Below are positions 33,935 through 43,203 of a stretch of DNA of 64,000 nucleotides, piece after piece. The stretch covers positions 682,001 through 746,000 of the forward strand of contig NZ_JBHRYJ010000001.1 of the NCBI RefSeq assembly GCF_042648965.1, written 5' to 3'. Each line of letters begins with the position of its first letter. Positions within the stretch are counted from its first letter, which is position 1. Source of the stretch: Ferrovibrio xuzhouensis. GTDB taxonomy: Bacteria; Pseudomonadota; Alphaproteobacteria; Ferrovibrionales; Ferrovibrionaceae. A program made the position numbers and the translations under genes. The notes under the pieces are model-generated. The model was not told where the DNA came from. It saw only the letters and a list, made by a program, of their open reading frames with translations, and searched no databases.

Positions 33935-34708
33935 ATGCTGTCGCATTTCGCCATGATTCCCGATCCCTGGTTCTACGCCGTGGCCTTTCCCGCTGTGATC
34001 ATTGTGGGCTTCAGCAAGGGCGGCTTCGGCCCCGGCTCGTCGCTGATCGCCCTGCCGCTGATCAGCCTGGTGCTGCCGCCGCTGCAGGCCGCCGCCGTCA
34101 TGCTGCCGGTGCTGTGCCTGATGGACCTGGCCAGCCTGTGGGGCTTCCGCGGCATCTGGGACCGCCGCGTGCTGCCCACCATCCTGGCCGGCGGCGTGGC
34201 CGGCGTCGGCATCGGCGCGGCGATTGCCCGCTGGGTCGACAACGAGGCGATCCTGCTGATCGTCGGCACTGTTGCGGTCCTGTTCCCGCTGCACCGCTGG
34301 TTCGGCCGCCGCAGTGACCAGCCGGCACCGCACAGCCTGCCCAAGGGGTTGTTCTGGAGCGCCTGTTCCGGCTTCACCAGCTTCATCGCCCATGCCGGCA
34401 ACCCGCCGCTGATGGTCTATATGGTGCCGCTGAAGCTCGACAAGACGCTGTTCATGGGCACGGCGGTGATCTTCTTCGCCGCCATCAACTACGTGAAACT
34501 GATCCCCTATTGGTGGCTCGGCCAGTTCAGCGCCGAGAACCTCGGCACCTCCGTCGTGCTGATGCCGGTGGCGCTGGTCGGCGTGACCACAGGCATCTGG
34601 CTGCACCGCAAGCTGAACGACCGGATCTTCTACCAGATGGTCAACATCATCACCCTGCTCTGCGGCCTGAAGCTGCTGGCCGACGGTTTCGGCCTCAAAT
34701 TCACCTGA
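33935..34708 (+). CDS. TauE/SafE family sulfite exporter-like permease
   Basis: A 257-residue inner-membrane protein with about eight hydrophobic segments. The duplicated TauE signature appears as GFSKGGFGPGSSLIALPLIS near residue 25 and as SGFTSFIAHAGNPPLMVYMV in the second half. Family members move sulfite, sulfoacetate or other organosulfur anions, but substrate choice cannot be read from sequence. It is divergent from the coiled-coil/zapA genes and precedes an acyl-CoA synthetase by about 85 bases. Confidence 0.85.
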   Translation: MLSHFAMIPDPWFYAVAFPAVIIVGFSKGGFGPGSSLIALPLISLVLPPLQAAAVMLPVLCLMDLASLWGFRGIWDRRVLPTILAGGVAGVGIGAAIARWVDNEAILLIVGTVAVLFPLHRWFGRRSDQPAPHSLPKGLFWSACSGFTSFIAHAGNPPLMVYMVPLKLDKTLFMGTAVIFFAAINYVKLIPYWWLGQFSAENLGTSVVLMPVALVGVTTGIWLHRKLNDRIFYQMVNIITLLCGLKLLADGFGLKFT

Positions 34709-34792
34709 GCCCGCTGGACAACCGGGGGCAGCCGTTGCCGCCGGCGTACAATCCGGGCTAGCTTGGCCGCGCCTGCTGGGGAGGCTTCCGCC

Positions 34793-36433
34793 ATGACGAC
34801 GATCTACGACCGCGACCTCGACAAGACGCCGGCCAATTACGAGCCGCTGTCGCCGCTGAGTTTCCTGCGCCGCACCGCCGAGGTGTTCCCGCATCGCCTG
34901 GCCGTCGTCCACGGCGACTGGCGTTACGATTACGCCACGCTGTACATGCGCTGCCGCCGGCTCGCCTCGGCGCTGGCGCGGCGCGGTATCCGCCGCGGCG
35001 ACACGGTCGCCATCATCGCCGCCAATACCCCGGCGCAGCTCGAGGCGCATTTCGGCGTGCCGGCCACCGGCGCGGTGCTCAACGCCATCAACACCCGGCT
35101 CGATGCCGCCGCCATCGCCTTCATCCTCGATCATGGCGAGGCCAAGGTGCTGATGGTCGACCGCGAATTCGCGCCGGTCGCCGAAGCGGCCCTCGCCCAG
35201 GCGAAGAACAAGCCCTACGTGATCGACATCGACGATGCAGCCGTGACCGCCGGCGAGCGCATCGGCGCCATCGAATACGAGGATTTCCTCAAACTCGGCG
35301 ATTTCGAGTATCCGTGGCAGGGCCCGCTCGACGAATGGGATGCCATCTCGCTGGGTTATACCTCGGGCACCACCGGCAATCCGAAGGGCGTGGTCACGCA
35401 TCACCGCGGCGCCTATCTCAACGCCATGGGCAACGCGGTCACCTGGAACCTGCCCAAGCATCCGGTCTATCTGTGGACCCTGCCGATGTTCCATTGCGAC
35501 GGCTGGTGCTTCCCCTGGACCATCACCATGCTGGCCGGCGTGCATGTCTGCCTGCGCCGGGTCGATCCGGCGGCGATCTTCGACAGCTTCGTCCATCTCG
35601 GCGTGACGCATTTCTGCGGCGCCCCGACGGTGCTCAACATGCTGATCAACGCGCCGGCCGAAGTGAAGGCCAGGCTGAAGCCCGGTGTGAAATGCATGAC
35701 CGCCGGCGCCGCGCCGCCGGCCGCCGTGCTGGCGGCGATGGACGACATGGGCTTCGACGTCACCCATGTCTACGGCCTGACCGAGGTCTATGGCCCGGCG
35801 GTGGTCTGCGACTGGCACGACGAATGGGATGCGCTGCCGCTGCCCGAGAAGGCGGCGATGAAGGCGCGCCAGGGCGTGCGCTACCATGTCGAGGAAGACG
35901 TCACCGTGCTGGACCCGCAGACCCTGCAGCCGGTGCCGGCCGATGGCGAGACCATGGGCGAGATCATGTTCCGCGGCAACGTCGTGATGAAGGGCTACCT
36001 GAAGAACCCGAAGGCGACGCAGGAGGCCTTTGCCGGCGGCTGGTTCCATTCCGGCGACCTCGCGGTGCTGCATCCGGGCGGCTATATGCAGATCAAGGAC
36101 CGCTCGAAGGACATCATCATCTCGGGCGGCGAGAACATCTCGACCCTGGAGGTCGAGGGCGTGCTGTATATGCATCCCGACATCCTCGAAGCCGCCGTGG
36201 TGGCACGGCCCGATGCGCATTGGGGCGAAACGCCCTGCGCCTTCGTCACGCTCAAGAATGGCGCCGCCCTCGCCGCCGACCAGAGTGGCAGCGACGCGAT
36301 CATCGCCTTCTGCCGCGAGCGCCTGGCGAAGTTCAAATGCCCCAAGACCGTGGTGTTCGGCGATATCCCGAAAACCTCGACGGGCAAAATCCAGAAATTC
36401 GAACTGCGCGAGAAGGCGAAGGCTCTTCCGTAA
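34793..36433 (+). CDS. Acyl-CoA synthetase (AMP-forming)
   Basis: A 546-residue adenylate-forming enzyme that activates a carboxylic acid to its CoA thioester. The phosphate loop is TSGTTGNPKG at 190-199. The A5-type segment is VYGLTEVYGP, the hinge is WFHSGDLAVL...IKDRSKDIIISGGENIS, and the C-terminal lysine is in PKTSTGKIQKFELRE. The sequence resembles the medium-chain or AlkK-like group. The start at 34793 follows GGGGAGG. Its own operon partners are not evident, but the window holds a crotonase and thioesterase-like protein for acyl-CoA handling. Confidence 0.9.
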   Translation: MTTIYDRDLDKTPANYEPLSPLSFLRRTAEVFPHRLAVVHGDWRYDYATLYMRCRRLASALARRGIRRGDTVAIIAANTPAQLEAHFGVPATGAVLNAINTRLDAAAIAFILDHGEAKVLMVDREFAPVAEAALAQAKNKPYVIDIDDAAVTAGERIGAIEYEDFLKLGDFEYPWQGPLDEWDAISLGYTSGTTGNPKGVVTHHRGAYLNAMGNAVTWNLPKHPVYLWTLPMFHCDGWCFPWTITMLAGVHVCLRRVDPAAIFDSFVHLGVTHFCGAPTVLNMLINAPAEVKARLKPGVKCMTAGAAPPAAVLAAMDDMGFDVTHVYGLTEVYGPAVVCDWHDEWDALPLPEKAAMKARQGVRYHVEEDVTVLDPQTLQPVPADGETMGEIMFRGNVVMKGYLKNPKATQEAFAGGWFHSGDLAVLHPGGYMQIKDRSKDIIISGGENISTLEVEGVLYMHPDILEAAVVARPDAHWGETPCAFVTLKNGAALAADQSGSDAIIAFCRERLAKFKCPKTVVFGDIPKTSTGKIQKFELREKAKALP

Positions 36434-36474
36434 GGACTGCTGGCCTGACGGCAGCGCCTTCGCCGGTCAGGCAG

Positions 36475-36639
36475 TTATTGTTCGAAGCGGGTGATTTCCT
36501 CTTTCAGCTTGAGCTTCTCGCGCTTGAGCTGGGTCAGGCGAACCGAGTCGGGCATGGGGCGGTGGATCTCGTCATCGATCGCCTCTTGCAGGCTGTGATG
36601 TTTTTCGATGAGCGTTTCGAGATGCGCCGGTGTATTCAT
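36475..36639 (-). CDS. DUF465 small protein, copy 1
   Basis: A 54-residue YdcH-like protein (DUF465): LETLIEKHHSLQEAIDDEIH followed by VRLTQLKREKLKLKEEI, a helical hairpin with the conserved LK-x-x-KLKLKEEI end. Such proteins are abundant and unexplained in Proteobacteria. The start at 36639 is fixed by AAGGAGG upstream. A related gene lies at 38200. Confidence 0.85.
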   Translation of the reverse strand: MNTPAHLETLIEKHHSLQEAIDDEIHRPMPDSVRLTQLKREKLKLKEEITRFEQ

Positions 36640-36795
36640 CGCGACCTCCTCCTTGCGGTTCGGAGCGCGTCTAGCGGCACGGCAGGCGCCTGATTGCGGC
36701 GCGGCCGCACCGCCACGCGCACTACAAGAGTTAAGCACTGCCCTTGCGCTTTGTCAGCCCCCTGCGTCAAAATTGCTTCATAATTGGAAATGGTC

Positions 36796-37554
36796 ATGCC
36801 ACGCCCCGTGAAACCCGCCGCAAAATCCGTCCGCAGCCAGAAGAAAGCCGCCAGGCCGGTGGCGAAAGCTGTGGATAAGGCCGGTCCATCCACACCGCGC
36901 CGCCCGACCGCTGCCAAACTGGCGGCACCGGTGGCGAAACCGGCGATCCGTGCACCGGCCTACCGCAGGCTGGTCGTCGGCATCACCGGTGCATCCGGCG
37001 TGATCTATGGCCTGCGGCTGCTCGAGTCGCTGAAAGGCAGCGGCGTCGAGACCCATCTGGTGCTGACCCGCGCCGCCGAGATGACGATTTCCTACGAGAC
37101 CGACCGCAGCATCGCCGAGGTGAAGGCCATGGCCGACAAGGTCTATGCCATCGGCGACATCGGCGCGGCGATCTCGTCGGGTTCGTTCCAGACGCTGGGC
37201 ATGGCGGTGATTCCCTGCTCGATGAAGACCCTGGCCGAGATCGCCAGCGGCGTGACCGGGACTTTGCTCAGCCGCGCCGCCGACGTGACCCTGAAGGAAC
37301 GCCGCCGGCTGGTGCTGGTGCCGCGCGAGACGCCGCTGCATCTCGGCCATATCCGCAACATGGCGGCGGTGACCGAGATGGGCGCCATCGTCGCGCCGCC
37401 GATGCCGGGCTTCTATGCCCAGCCGCAGAGCCTCGACGACATGATCAACCACACGGTCGGCCGCGTGCTCGACCTGTTCGGCCTCGATGCCGGGCTGGTG
37501 AAACGCTGGACCGGCGGCAAGCCGGTGCGCAGCACCGACCCCGAAGAGATTTAG
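36796..37554 (+). CDS. ubiX: Flavin prenyltransferase UbiX
   Basis: A 252-residue protein. The family domain starts near residue 58 with YRRLVVGITGASGVIYGLRL (GITGASG at 62-68) and continues with SFQTLGMAVIPCSMKTLAEI and RRRLVLVPRETPLHLGHIRN. UbiX makes prenylated FMN, the cofactor of UbiD decarboxylases in ubiquinone synthesis. The first 57 residues are Lys, Ala and Pro rich, an unusual basic extension. If real, translation starts at ATG 36796. A GTG at 36931 would give a normal 207-residue protein and cannot be excluded. Confidence 0.9.
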   Translation: MPRPVKPAAKSVRSQKKAARPVAKAVDKAGPSTPRRPTAAKLAAPVAKPAIRAPAYRRLVVGITGASGVIYGLRLLESLKGSGVETHLVLTRAAEMTISYETDRSIAEVKAMADKVYAIGDIGAAISSGSFQTLGMAVIPCSMKTLAEIASGVTGTLLSRAADVTLKERRRLVLVPRETPLHLGHIRNMAAVTEMGAIVAPPMPGFYAQPQSLDDMINHTVGRVLDLFGLDAGLVKRWTGGKPVRSTDPEEI

Positions 37555-38102
37555 GCCGCGAAGGCCGCGTCCAGCAGCGCGGCGCCGAGTTGCAGGGCCT
37601 CCGCGTCGCCCGGCGCGATCATGTCGAGGCTAGCCGACAGATGCTGCGCCGCGGCGGCGATCTCGGCCTCGCGCCCCGGCGGCTCGGGGTCGCGAAAGGC
37701 CGGCGAGGCGCGGCAGGCGCCGAGCGCCCAGACCTGGGCGACCTGCTCGAGGCGCAGTTCCAGCGCCTTGATCTCCCCGTAAAGCGCCGGCGCCGCCGGC
37801 TCGTCGGCCTGCAGGGCCTTGAGCGCCCGGCGCGCCTGCCGCAACGGCCGCTGCACGGCATTGACCGGTGCCAGCGCCGCCGTCACGCGGGCCAGTTCGC
37901 CATCGGCCCAGCCGGGAAATCCCTTATGGGCACGCCAGAATCCGAGCAGCAGCAGGGTGACGTCGGCGCCGCAGCGGTCCTGCAGGGCAAGGCAGGCCGC
38001 CGCCGCCCCGGGCCGGCCGTAAAGTGCCAGGGAAAAACGCCAGAAACCGCCATCGGCCGGGGGCTGATTGCCGTCTTTTGCCAGTGTGCCGGGCTCGCTC
38101 AT
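37551..38102 (-). CDS. TIGR02444 family protein
   Basis: A 183-residue protein of the TIGR02444 family. It begins with FWRFSLALYGRPGAAAACLA, then LQDRCGADVTLLLLGFWRAH, both strongly conserved in that family. The rest is helical. No catalytic residues are known and the function is unknown. It converges on ubiX with a four-base overlap. The start at 38102 gives family length. Confidence 0.75.
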   Translation of the reverse strand: MSEPGTLAKDGNQPPADGGFWRFSLALYGRPGAAAACLALQDRCGADVTLLLLGFWRAHKGFPGWADGELARVTAALAPVNAVQRPLRQARRALKALQADEPAAPALYGEIKALELRLEQVAQVWALGACRASPAFRDPEPPGREAEIAAAAQHLSASLDMIAPGDAEALQLGAALLDAAFAA

Positions 38103-38199
38103 CCATGCTATGGTTAAGGGCTTTCCGGCCGGCTGGGAAGCCATATTGCCACCCTCTGACCGTCATTGCCCGCCCAACCACCCGGGGTCCGTTTCCAGC

Positions 38200-38415
38200 A
38201 TGAATTATCCCGGTCCGATCGATACCGAGGAACTGCAGCGCAAGCTGGTCGACCTGCGCGCCGAGCATCGCGATCTCGACGACGCGATTGCCGCCCTGGC
38301 CGAGCAGCCGCATCTCAACCTGATCCAGATCCAGCGCATGAAAAAGCGCAAACTGTCGCTGAAGGATCAGATTACCAAGATCGAGAACCTGCTGATTCCT
38401 GATATCATCGCCTGA
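38200..38415 (+). CDS. DUF465 small protein, copy 2
   Basis: A 71-residue YdcH/DUF465 protein: LQRKLVDLRAEHRDLDDAIA and IQRMKKRKLSLKDQITKIEN, the same helical hairpin as the gene at 36475. Function unknown. The ATG at 38200 has a weak ribosome site. Two hairpins follow its stop codon. Confidence 0.8.
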   Translation: MNYPGPIDTEELQRKLVDLRAEHRDLDDAIAALAEQPHLNLIQIQRMKKRKLSLKDQITKIENLLIPDIIA

Positions 38416-38469
38416 CGCGAAGCGTCAGGCCGGCCCGACATTATTGCCTGAAGACGCGCGTATTCAGGC
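38411..38469. terminator. Twin hairpins after DUF465 copy 2
   Basis: CCTGACGC-GAA-GCGTCAGG (38411-38429) overlaps the stop codon. GCCTGAA (38446) pairs with TTCAGGC (38463). They separate the convergent DUF465 and MATE genes. Neither has a T-tract, so terminator function is only likely. Confidence 0.4.
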
Positions 38470-38478
38470 CGGCCCCTG

Positions 38479-39915
38479 TCAGACAAGCCGGCGCCGGCCC
38501 GGCAGGCTGAGGCGGCCGAACCACGAACCGCCGGCGACCGCGGCGGCATTGATCACGCCGAAGACGACAATGGCGAGGCCGAGCGCGGCGAAGATGTGGA
38601 AGACATCGCCGTCGAGCTGCAGCGCTAGCCAGCCGCCGCCGGCGGCGATGACCAGCCGCGTCATGTTGGCGATCAGCGGCCACAGCAGCCGCCCGGCGCC
38701 CTGCGAGGCGAAATACAGCGCCAGTCCGAGACCGAAGAAGCCGTAGAGCGGCCCGACCGTCTGCAGGTAGCGGGTGCCGACATCGAGCATCAGCGGATCG
38801 CGGTCGAACAGGGTCAGCCAGGCATGCGGGAAAGCCGCCGCCGCCAGCCCGATCACCTCGCAGATCGCGGCCGCCATGGCGGCGCCGATCCAGGCGGCAC
38901 GCAGGGCGCGGTCATGACGGCCGGCGCCCATGTTGGTGCCGACCATGGCAACCAGCGGCGCGCCGAAGCCGAAGATGATCGGCACCAGCAGGTATTCCAG
39001 CCGCGCCCCGGTGCCGTAGCCGGCAATCGCGGCGGCGCCGAAGCGGCCGACCAGCGCCGTGGCAATGGCAATGATCAGGTTGGTCTGCAGGCTGATCAGC
39101 GCGGCGACGGCGCCAACCCGCAGGATGTCGGCGAACAGCTTGCGGCGGAAGCCGGCGAACCGCGCCGACAGGTGCACGACGGAGCGGCCCGACCACAGGT
39201 AGACGGCGAAGACCAGGCTGCCGATGCCGTAATAGGCGACCACGGCATAGGCGCCGCCGGCGATGCCGAGCCGCGGCAGCGGACCCCAGCCGAAGATCAG
39301 GCAGGGCGACAGCGGGATCAGCGCCACGGCGCCGATGCAGGTGACCAGCGCCGGCACCATCATGTTGCCGGTGCCGCGCAGCACGTTGGCCAGCGCATTG
39401 AAGATCCACAGCAGCGCGGCACCCCAGAAGATCACCCCGGAATAGACCAGCGCCGCCTCCAGCGCGGCGCCATCGCCGCCCATCATGCCGTAGAGCCAGC
39501 GGCCGCCGCCGAGCACGGCGACCATGAAGACCAGCCCGAACAGCAGCGAGATGGCGAGCGCATGCTGGACCAGCGCATCGGCATCGGCGCGCCGGCCGGA
39601 GCCGAGCGCACGCGCGATCGACGACGAGATGCCGCCGCCCATGGCACCGGCCGACATCATCTGCATCAGCATCAGCACCGGGAAGACCAGGGTAACCCCG
39701 GCCAGAGCGTCGGTGCCGAGCTTGCCGATGAAATAGGTCTCGATCAGGCCGACCGAGGCCTGCACCACCATCACCACCACATTGGGCGCCGCCATGCGCA
39801 GCAGGGTCGGCACGATGGCGCCCTCCAGCAGCCGGCGGGTGCGCGGGTCCATGACTGGCGGCGCGGCGGCAAGGGTGATGGCTGGGCCGGCGGCGGCAGA
39901 GATCGGCATGGTCAT
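38479..39915 (-). CDS. MATE family efflux transporter
   Basis: A 478-residue inner-membrane protein with about 12 hydrophobic segments in two homologous halves. The first half begins ATLLRMAAPNVVVMVVQASV-like (APNVVVMVVQASVGLIETYF). The repeat in the second half is NLIIAIATALVGRFGAAAIA followed by GYGTGARLEYLLVPIIFGFG. MATE pumps export cationic drugs or metabolites using Na+ or H+ gradients. It is monocistronic, 48 bases upstream of the emrB stop, on the same strand. Confidence 0.9.
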   Translation of the reverse strand: MTMPISAAAGPAITLAAAPPVMDPRTRRLLEGAIVPTLLRMAAPNVVVMVVQASVGLIETYFIGKLGTDALAGVTLVFPVLMLMQMMSAGAMGGGISSSIARALGSGRRADADALVQHALAISLLFGLVFMVAVLGGGRWLYGMMGGDGAALEAALVYSGVIFWGAALLWIFNALANVLRGTGNMMVPALVTCIGAVALIPLSPCLIFGWGPLPRLGIAGGAYAVVAYYGIGSLVFAVYLWSGRSVVHLSARFAGFRRKLFADILRVGAVAALISLQTNLIIAIATALVGRFGAAAIAGYGTGARLEYLLVPIIFGFGAPLVAMVGTNMGAGRHDRALRAAWIGAAMAAAICEVIGLAAAAFPHAWLTLFDRDPLMLDVGTRYLQTVGPLYGFFGLGLALYFASQGAGRLLWPLIANMTRLVIAAGGGWLALQLDGDVFHIFAALGLAIVVFGVINAAAVAGGSWFGRLSLPGRRRLV

Positions 39916-39963
39916 CGGGTCAGCTCCCTGGGGATCATTATGGTTATGGTGACGGAACGTCGG

Positions 39964-41550
39964 TCAATGGGCCTCCGCCGCGGCCGCCGGCGACGGCGCG
40001 CCCACTTTGCGCATCAGCGGCACCATCGCGGTGGCGATCACGAAGCAGACCAGGATCACGGTGAAGGCATCGCCGTAGCTGAGCGTCTGCGCCTCGCGCA
40101 TGGTCAGGGCCCACAGTTGCTTCAGCGCCGCCGCCTGGCCATGCAGCGGATCGCCGCCGAGCAGGGCCGTCTGCGCCGCTGCCACCCTGCCGAGCAGGCC
40201 GGTGACGGCCGGATTGGCGCTGGTCAGGTGTTCGGCCAGCCGCAGGAAATGCAGGTTGGTGCGGTCGTTCAGGATGGTGCCGCAGACCGCGATGCCGATG
40301 GCGCCGCCGAGGTTGCGCATCAGGTTGAACAGGCCCGACGCCAGCTTCAGCCGGTCGGGCGCGAGGCCGCCGAGCGTCAGCGTCACCGTCGGCGCCACGG
40401 CGAACTGCTGGCCGAAGCCGCGCAGGGCCTGCGGCAGCAGCAGCTCGCGCCAGCCCCAGTCATGGGTGATCGGCATGAAGTTCCACATGCTGAGCGCGAA
40501 GCAGGCCAGGCCGAACATCATCAGCCAGCGCAGGTCGAAGCGCCTGGCGAGGATGGCGTAGACCGGGATCGCCATCACCTGGAAGACGCCGGTGGAGAAG
40601 ACCGCGAGGCCAATGTCCAGCGCGCTGAAGCCGCGCACATGGCCGAGGAACAGCGGCGTCAGGTAGATGGTGGCGAAGATGCCGATACCGGTGACGAACG
40701 AGAAGAAGCAGCCGAGCGCGAAATTGCGGCTCTTCAGGGCACGCAGGTCGACCACCGGATTGGCGAAGGTCAGGCTGCGCCAGATGAAGGCGACGCCGGC
40801 GATGATGGCGATCCAGCCGGTGGTGCGGATCACATCGTCGCCGAACCAGCCCCAGCGCGGACCTTCCTCGAGGGTATATTCGAGGCAGCCGAGCGCCAAC
40901 GACATCAGGATCATGCCGGGATAGTCGGCACCTTTCAGCAGCGACAGGTCGGGCTTGTCGATCTTCACCAGCATCGGCACGGCGATGGTGATGAAAATGC
41001 CCGGCACCAGGTTGATGAAGAACAGCCAGTGCCAGGAATAACTTTCGGTGATCCAGCCGCCGACCGTGGGGCCGAGCGTCGGCGCCAGCGAGGCCAGCGC
41101 GCCGATGGTAGCCGCGGCCGCGACGATACGCTTGCCGGGGAAGAAGGCGAAGGCGGCGGTGAACACGGTCGGGATCATTGAGCCGCCGAGGAAGCCCTGC
41201 AGGGCGCGGAACACGATCATGCTCTCGATGTTCCAGGCAGCGCCGCACAGCAGGCTGGTGATGGTGAAGCCTGCGGCCGAGGCGGCGAACAGCCAGCGCG
41301 TCGACATCACCCGCGACAGCCAGCCGGACAGCGGAATGACGATGATCTCGGCGATCAGGTAGCTGGTCTGCACCCAGGCGGTCTCGTCGCTGCCGGCCGA
41401 CAGGCCGCCGCCAATATCGCGCAAGGACGCCGAAACGATCTGGATGTCGAGCAGCGCGATGAAAAAGCCGATGCACATCACCGCGAAGGCGAAGATCTTC
41501 TGGCCCGGCGACAGGGCGTCGATGCCCTGCCCCGGTGCGCCGGCTGTCAT
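39964..41550 (-). CDS. DHA2 family MFS drug efflux permease (EmrB-like)
   Basis: A 528-residue permease with 14 predicted helices. It begins FIALLDIQIVSASLRDIGGG, a motif D1-type helix of DHA2 transporters, with TSYLIAEIIVIPLSGWLSRV (motif A region) and LGPTVGGWITESYSWHWLFF (motif C, the antiporter signature). It works with the membrane-fusion protein encoded just upstream; the two overlap by four bases. The HxlR regulator heads the operon. Confidence 0.9.
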   Translation of the reverse strand: MTAGAPGQGIDALSPGQKIFAFAVMCIGFFIALLDIQIVSASLRDIGGGLSAGSDETAWVQTSYLIAEIIVIPLSGWLSRVMSTRWLFAASAAGFTITSLLCGAAWNIESMIVFRALQGFLGGSMIPTVFTAAFAFFPGKRIVAAAATIGALASLAPTLGPTVGGWITESYSWHWLFFINLVPGIFITIAVPMLVKIDKPDLSLLKGADYPGMILMSLALGCLEYTLEEGPRWGWFGDDVIRTTGWIAIIAGVAFIWRSLTFANPVVDLRALKSRNFALGCFFSFVTGIGIFATIYLTPLFLGHVRGFSALDIGLAVFSTGVFQVMAIPVYAILARRFDLRWLMMFGLACFALSMWNFMPITHDWGWRELLLPQALRGFGQQFAVAPTVTLTLGGLAPDRLKLASGLFNLMRNLGGAIGIAVCGTILNDRTNLHFLRLAEHLTSANPAVTGLLGRVAAAQTALLGGDPLHGQAAALKQLWALTMREAQTLSYGDAFTVILVCFVIATAMVPLMRKVGAPSPAAAAEAH

Positions 41551-42668
41551 GGCGCGCCTCCTTCTTTCGCCGCGCCTTTGGTGTCGACCGTGGCCACCAC
41601 CGACAGGCCGGGCCGCAGCAGGCCAAGCCGCGATGCATCGCCGTCGAGCAGCACGCGCACCGGCACGCGTTGGACGATCTTGGTGAAGTTGCCGGTGGCA
41701 TTCTCGGCCGGCAGCACGCTGAACTCCGCCCCGGTGGCCGGTGCCAGGCTGCCGACATGGCCGCGGAACTCACGACCCGGCAGCACGTCGGCGCGGATCG
41801 TCACCGGCAGGCCCGGATGCATGTGGGCGAGCTGGCTTTCCTTGAAATTGGCATCGACCCACAGGCCGCTGGCCGGCACCACCGACAGCAGCTGCGCGCC
41901 GATGGTGGCGTAGGCGCCGACCCGGGCCGACCGGTTGCCGATGGTGCCGTCGACCGGCGCCCGCAGCTCGGTATAGCCGAGGTTGAGCCGGGCGATCTCG
42001 ACATTGGCCTCGGCTTCGGCCAGCGCCGCACGGACCTGCTGTTTCTGGGTGTCGATCACCGCAAGCTGGCGTTCGGCGGCATCGCGTGCGGCACGGGCGC
42101 TGTCGACAGCGGCGGCGCCTTTCCGGTTGTCGGCATCGGCCTGCTGCAGACGCTGCTGCGAGACATATTCGGCCGAGGCAAGCTGGCGATAGCGCGACAC
42201 ATCGGCGCGGGTACGCACCACTTCCGCATTGGCGGCGATGATCTGCGCCTCGGCCTGGGCGACCAGCGCCTCGCGCAGATGCCGGGTGGCATCGAGGTTG
42301 GCCAGCGCCGCCTGCTGCGCGGCAACAGCAGCCTCGGCGCGGGCCAGCGCCGCGCGGTAGTCGCGGTCGTCGAGCTTCACCAGCAGGTCGCCGGCATGCA
42401 CTGCCTGGTTGTCGGTCACGGCGACGGCGGTGATCAGGCCCGAGACCTTCGGCGCGATCACCGTGATGTTGCCGCCGACATAGGCGTCGTCGGTCTCCTC
42501 GATGAAACGGCCCACCGTCCAGTAATCATAGCCGTATTTCGCACCGCCAAGGCCGGCGAGCAGGATGACGGCACCGAGCAGCAGGGTCTTGCGGCTGAAG
42601 CGGCGGGCCTTCACCGGGGCATCGGCCGTCGCGGCAATGCTGTCGCGGTCGACAACCATGCTGGTCAT
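41547..42668 (-). CDS. HlyD/EmrA family membrane-fusion protein
   Basis: A 373-residue inner-membrane adaptor. One transmembrane helix (about 27-45, KTLLLGAVILLAGLGGAKYG) is followed by the lipoyl/biotinyl-like part (TDDAYVGGNITVIAPKVSGL), a long coiled-coil hairpin (ALARAEAAVAAQQAALANLD) and a beta-barrel domain with GTIGNRSARVGAYATIGAQL. It links the EmrB-like pump to an outer-membrane channel encoded elsewhere. The start at 42668 follows GGAGG and lies one base after the HxlR stop, so the two are coupled. Confidence 0.9.
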   Translation of the reverse strand: MTSMVVDRDSIAATADAPVKARRFSRKTLLLGAVILLAGLGGAKYGYDYWTVGRFIEETDDAYVGGNITVIAPKVSGLITAVAVTDNQAVHAGDLLVKLDDRDYRAALARAEAAVAAQQAALANLDATRHLREALVAQAEAQIIAANAEVVRTRADVSRYRQLASAEYVSQQRLQQADADNRKGAAAVDSARAARDAAERQLAVIDTQKQQVRAALAEAEANVEIARLNLGYTELRAPVDGTIGNRSARVGAYATIGAQLLSVVPASGLWVDANFKESQLAHMHPGLPVTIRADVLPGREFRGHVGSLAPATGAEFSVLPAENATGNFTKIVQRVPVRVLLDGDASRLGLLRPGLSVVATVDTKGAAKEGGAP

Positions 42669-42669
42669 G

Positions 42670-43188
42670 TCAGCCTCCTGCCTTCTGGGTCTGGGCGGCA
42701 GCCTGCCGTGCGGCAAAGGCATGCCGGCGGCGGGTGCGTTCGTCGGCGGCCGGACCGGCGGCCGAGCGGAATTCGGGGATGGTGAGCGGGCGGCCGCTGT
42801 TGCGGTCGACCAGCACGGGATCGGCCGCGATGCCGGTGACGCTGTCGGCCACCACGACGGCATGGCCTTCGGGGGCAAAATGCTTGTTGCCCCAGGCCAG
42901 CAGCGACCACAGCACCGGGCGGAAGTCGCGGCCGACCTCGGTCAGCACGTATTCGTCGCGCGGCGGGCGCTCGTTATAGCGGCGGCGCTCCAGCAGGCCG
43001 GATTCGACCAGACCGTTCAGCCGGCGGCTCAGCATGTTCGGCGCGATGCCGAGGCTTTTCTGGAACTGGTCGAAGCGCGTCAGGCCGGCAAAGGCGTCGC
43101 GCAGGATCAGGATGCTCCACCATTCGCCGACCCGGTCGAGGCTGCGGGCGATGGGGCACTGCATGTTGCCGAGATTCGTGCGCTGCAT
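42670..43188 (-). CDS. HxlR family transcriptional regulator
   Basis: A 172-residue winged-helix regulator. The MarR-like HxlR core is CPIARSLDRVGEWWSILILR, then FDQFQKSLGIAPNMLSRRLN and RDEYVLTEVGRDFRPVLWSL. The N-terminal Cys11 is the position that senses electrophiles or oxidants in several HxlR proteins. The C-terminal 60 residues are an unconserved extension. It heads the efflux operon and probably controls it through the repeats at 43204-43265. Confidence 0.85.
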   Translation of the reverse strand: MQRTNLGNMQCPIARSLDRVGEWWSILILRDAFAGLTRFDQFQKSLGIAPNMLSRRLNGLVESGLLERRRYNERPPRDEYVLTEVGRDFRPVLWSLLAWGNKHFAPEGHAVVVADSVTGIAADPVLVDRNSGRPLTIPEFRSAAGPAADERTRRRHAFAARQAAAQTQKAGG

Positions 43189-43203
43189 GGAAACACCGTC
43201 TGG

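Noticed and set aside
33794..36220. Long minus-strand open frame opposite the TauE permease and acyl-CoA synthetase
   Set aside because: Antisense shadow of two clear genes with His/Arg/Gln-rich translation and no recognisable domain.
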